Origin: Rhizobium sp. BK399
GTDB taxonomy: Bacteria > Pseudomonadota > Alphaproteobacteria > Rhizobiales > Rhizobiaceae
Reading direction: 5' to 3'
NCBI RefSeq assembly: GCF_014194695.1
Contig: NZ_JACIAH010000005.1
Span: 1 to 64,000, forward strand
DNA: 64,000 nucleotides
The translations under genes and the position numbers were made by a program. Below the pieces are notes generated by a model that searched no databases, was not told the DNA's origin, and saw nothing but the letters and a program-made list of their open reading frames with translations. This document shows positions 62,438-64,000 of the stretch, in pieces (the stretch's first letter is position 1; every line of letters begins with the position of its first letter).

Positions 62438-63322
62438 CTATTCGCTCTTCGGCGCGGTCTCTCCGGCCATCAGGCCGGCGAAATCGAAAAGCTTTGGATC
62501 GAGCAGATGTGAAGGATTCACATGTGCGAGTGCTCTCAGCATCGTGTCCTTGCGGCCCGGCATGCGCCGTTCGATATCGGCGAGCATGTCCTTCATCGCA
62601 TTGCGCTGCAGCCCGTCCTGGGAGCCGCAGAGATCGCAGGGAATGATTGGAAACTGCATGGCAGCCGCAAACTTCGCCATGTCGTCTTCCGCGCAGTAGG
62701 CGAGCGGGCGCAGTACCATCAGGTTGCCCTCGTCATTGAGCAGCTTCGCCGGCATCGAGGCGAGCCGCCCGCCATGGAAGAAGTTCATGAAGAAGGTCTC
62801 GAGGATATCCTCGCGGTGGTGGCCAAGCACCAGTGCGTCACAGCCCTCCTCCCTGGCAACCCGGTAAAGATTGCCGCGGCGCAGCCGTGAACAGAGCGAG
62901 CAATACGTCGCGCCCTCCGGAACCTTCTCCTTCACGATCGAATAGGTATCTCGATATTCGATCCGATGCTTGACCCCGACCTTGGTAAGATACTCAGGCA
63001 GGATATGCTTGGGGAAGTTCGGCTGGCCCTGGTCGAGATTGCAGGCGATCAGTTCCACCGGCAGAAGACCGCGCCACTGCAGGTCGAGGAGAAGGGCGAG
63101 CAACCCGTAGGAATCCTTGCCGCCGGAGACACCGATCAGCCAACGCTTCTGCCCCTTCAGCATCGCAAAATCGTCGAATGCCTGCCTGACGTTTCGCAGC
63201 AGCCGCTTGCGCAGCTTGTTGAACGATACCGAGTTCGGAGCTTCGGCAAAGAGCGCGTGCGCGATCGCGCCGTCCGCGTTCGGCGTTTCAAGCTCATCGG
63301 CAATGTTGGCTGCGATGTTCAT
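62438..63322 (-). CDS. ttcA: tRNA 2-thiocytidine biosynthesis protein TtcA
   Basis: A 294-residue TtcA, an ATP- and Fe-S-dependent thiolase that thiolates cytidine 32 in tRNA. The PP-loop is [20 protein letters not shown] near residue 63. The cysteine pair CSLC near 140, in [13 protein letters not shown], and CDLC near 235, in [11 protein letters not shown], bind the 4Fe-4S cluster. A conserved [16 protein letters not shown] is central. GGAAGAGAG precedes ATG 63322. The Fe-S dependence connects it to the SUF operon elsewhere in the window. An inositol-phosphatase gene follows. Confidence 0.95.
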   Translation of the reverse strand: MNIAANIADELETPNADGAIAHALFAEAPNSVSFNKLRKRLLRNVRQAFDDFAMLKGQKRWLIGVSGGKDSYGLLALLLDLQWRGLLPVELIACNLDQGQPNFPKHILPEYLTKVGVKHRIEYRDTYSIVKEKVPEGATYCSLCSRLRRGNLYRVAREEGCDALVLGHHREDILETFFMNFFHGGRLASMPAKLLNDEGNLMVLRPLAYCAEDDMAKFAAAMQFPIIPCDLCGSQDGLQRNAMKDMLADIERRMPGRKDTMLRALAHVNPSHLLDPKLFDFAGLMAGETAPKSE

Positions 63323-63381
63323 TCTCTCTTCCAATCAGTCACTGCCTCCGCCTTAGCAGAAAGCGCCAAGACAACCCAGCA

Positions 63382-64000
63382 TCAATCCCCGAAAACCGAC
63401 CAGCCCGTGCGCGCGGCCAGCATCTCGAGCGCGACAGCACCGAGCTGTGAGTTGCCGACCTTGTTCAGGCCCGGTGACCACGCAGCGATGGACGCGATGC
63501 CGGGGGCCACAGCAAAGATACCGCCGCCGACGCCGCTCTTTCCGGGAAGGCCGACGTGGTAGGCGAAGTCGCCGGAACCATCGTAGTGGCCGCATGTCAG
63601 CATCAGCGCATTGATGCGCCGGGCCCGCTTCGGCGATACGACCGAATGGCCGGTCATCGGGTTGCTGCCACGTGCGGCAAGGAAGAGCCCTGCCTTCGCC
63701 AGTTGCTCGCAAGTCATCGATAGAGCGCACTGGTGGAAATAGACGCCAAGCACGTAATCGACGGGATGATCGAGGTTGCGATAGGAACGCATGAAATTGG
63801 CGAGCGCCGCATTGCGGTAGCCCGTCTGCGTCTCTGACTTTGCAACGCGATCATCGATGCTGATCGACTCATCATCCGCCAGATAGCGGACGAACCGCAG
63901 CAACTCGCCGATCGCCTCGCGCGGCGCATGGCCGGCCATGACGACATCTGTCACGGCAATCGCACCGGCGTTGATGAAGGGATTGCGCGGAATGCCCTGC
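63382..64000 (-). CDS. glsA: Glutaminase A, C-terminal part (N-terminus beyond window)
   Basis: The last 205 codons of a serine-beta-lactamase-like glutaminase that converts glutamine to glutamate and ammonia. Reading from the window edge gives [19 protein letters not shown] and then [23 protein letters not shown] segments ([16 protein letters not shown]), [43 protein letters not shown] with the KSGVGGG motif, and SVFGD at the end. The frame is open to base 64000, so the gene is cut by the window rather than truncated. Glutaminase activity follows from family. Confidence 0.92.
   Translation of the reverse strand, partial: QGIPRNPFINAGAIAVTDVVMAGHAPREAIGELLRFVRYLADDESISIDDRVAKSETQTGYRNAALANFMRSYRNLDHPVDYVLGVYFHQCALSMTCEQLAKAGLFLAARGSNPMTGHSVVSPKRARRINALMLTCGHYDGSGDFAYHVGLPGKSGVGGGIFAVAPGIASIAAWSPGLNKVGNSQLGAVALEMLAARTGWSVFGD

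Overview
The window looks like the chromosome of an alphaproteobacterium of the Rhizobiaceae (Rhizobium/Ensifer/Agrobacterium type). The evidence is the GC-rich coding, a sufS2-B-C-D-S1-X-A iron-sulfur operon, DUF982 and DUF1127 small proteins, an ATP12 homologue, a purS - small coiled-coil gene - purQ block, and candidate Irr (ICE) and RirA (IRO) operators. There are no rRNA or tRNA genes, no insertion sequences, no CRISPR array and no prophage. It reads as ordinary, densely packed core chromosome.

Layout. 0-2.2 kb: glutathione-dependent formaldehyde oxidation (end of adhC, gfa, a DUF188 gene, fghA). 2.3-3.0 kb: sugE and a convergent DoxX gene. 3.2-8.2 kb, minus strand: crcB, an RluA-type pseudouridine synthase, a HAD phosphatase, ATP12, a lipoprotein and a propionyl-CoA carboxylase beta-type subunit, with several start/stop overlaps. 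8.3-13.6 kb: a small unknown gene, then a promoter and tandem glycine riboswitch that drive gcvT-gcvH-gcvP, then a DUF982 gene. 13.7-22.6 kb, minus strand: a Tat-type hydrolase, a LysE exporter and the SUF operon. 22.6-26.5 kb: operators shared with a divergent hydrolase, then an acetyltransferase, anmK and tyrS. 26.5-34.8 kb: a large AsmA-like protein, a peroxiredoxin coupled to a DUF455 ferritin-like protein, a LytM peptidase, a DEAD-box helicase and a Nudix hydrolase. 34.8-40.5 kb, minus strand: a seven-gene operon resembling the CoxD/CoxE/CoxF/MocA maturation genes of molybdenum hydroxylases, without the structural subunits. 40.6-46.6 kb: a periplasmic binding protein, rpe, purB, membrane proteins and a 29-residue membrane peptide. 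46.8-49.1 kb: a PAS-PAS-GGDEF-EAL protein. 49.3-56.3 kb: purC, purS, a coiled-coil gene, purQ, a lipoprotein, a divergent DUF1127/MocR pair, purL and bolA. 56.3-64 kb: a membrane hydrolase, monothiol glutaredoxin, two tandem Bcr/CflA exporters, a LysE exporter, an inositol-phosphatase-like enzyme, ttcA and the C-terminal part of a glutaminase.

How the genes work together. Several units are coherent pathways: formaldehyde to formate (adhC, gfa, fghA), the glycine cleavage system under glycine control, Fe-S cluster assembly under iron control (SUF, with BolA and Grx4-type partners elsewhere), and de novo purine synthesis (purC, purS, purQ, purL, purB). The most unusual material is small or regulatory: the combined ICE/IRO control region, a MocR gene whose promoter predicts a leaderless mRNA, a residual outer-membrane beta-signal fragment in front of purL, two intrinsic terminators embedded in the last codons of convergent genes, the orphan Cox-like maturation operon, and tiny genes not expected from automated calling.
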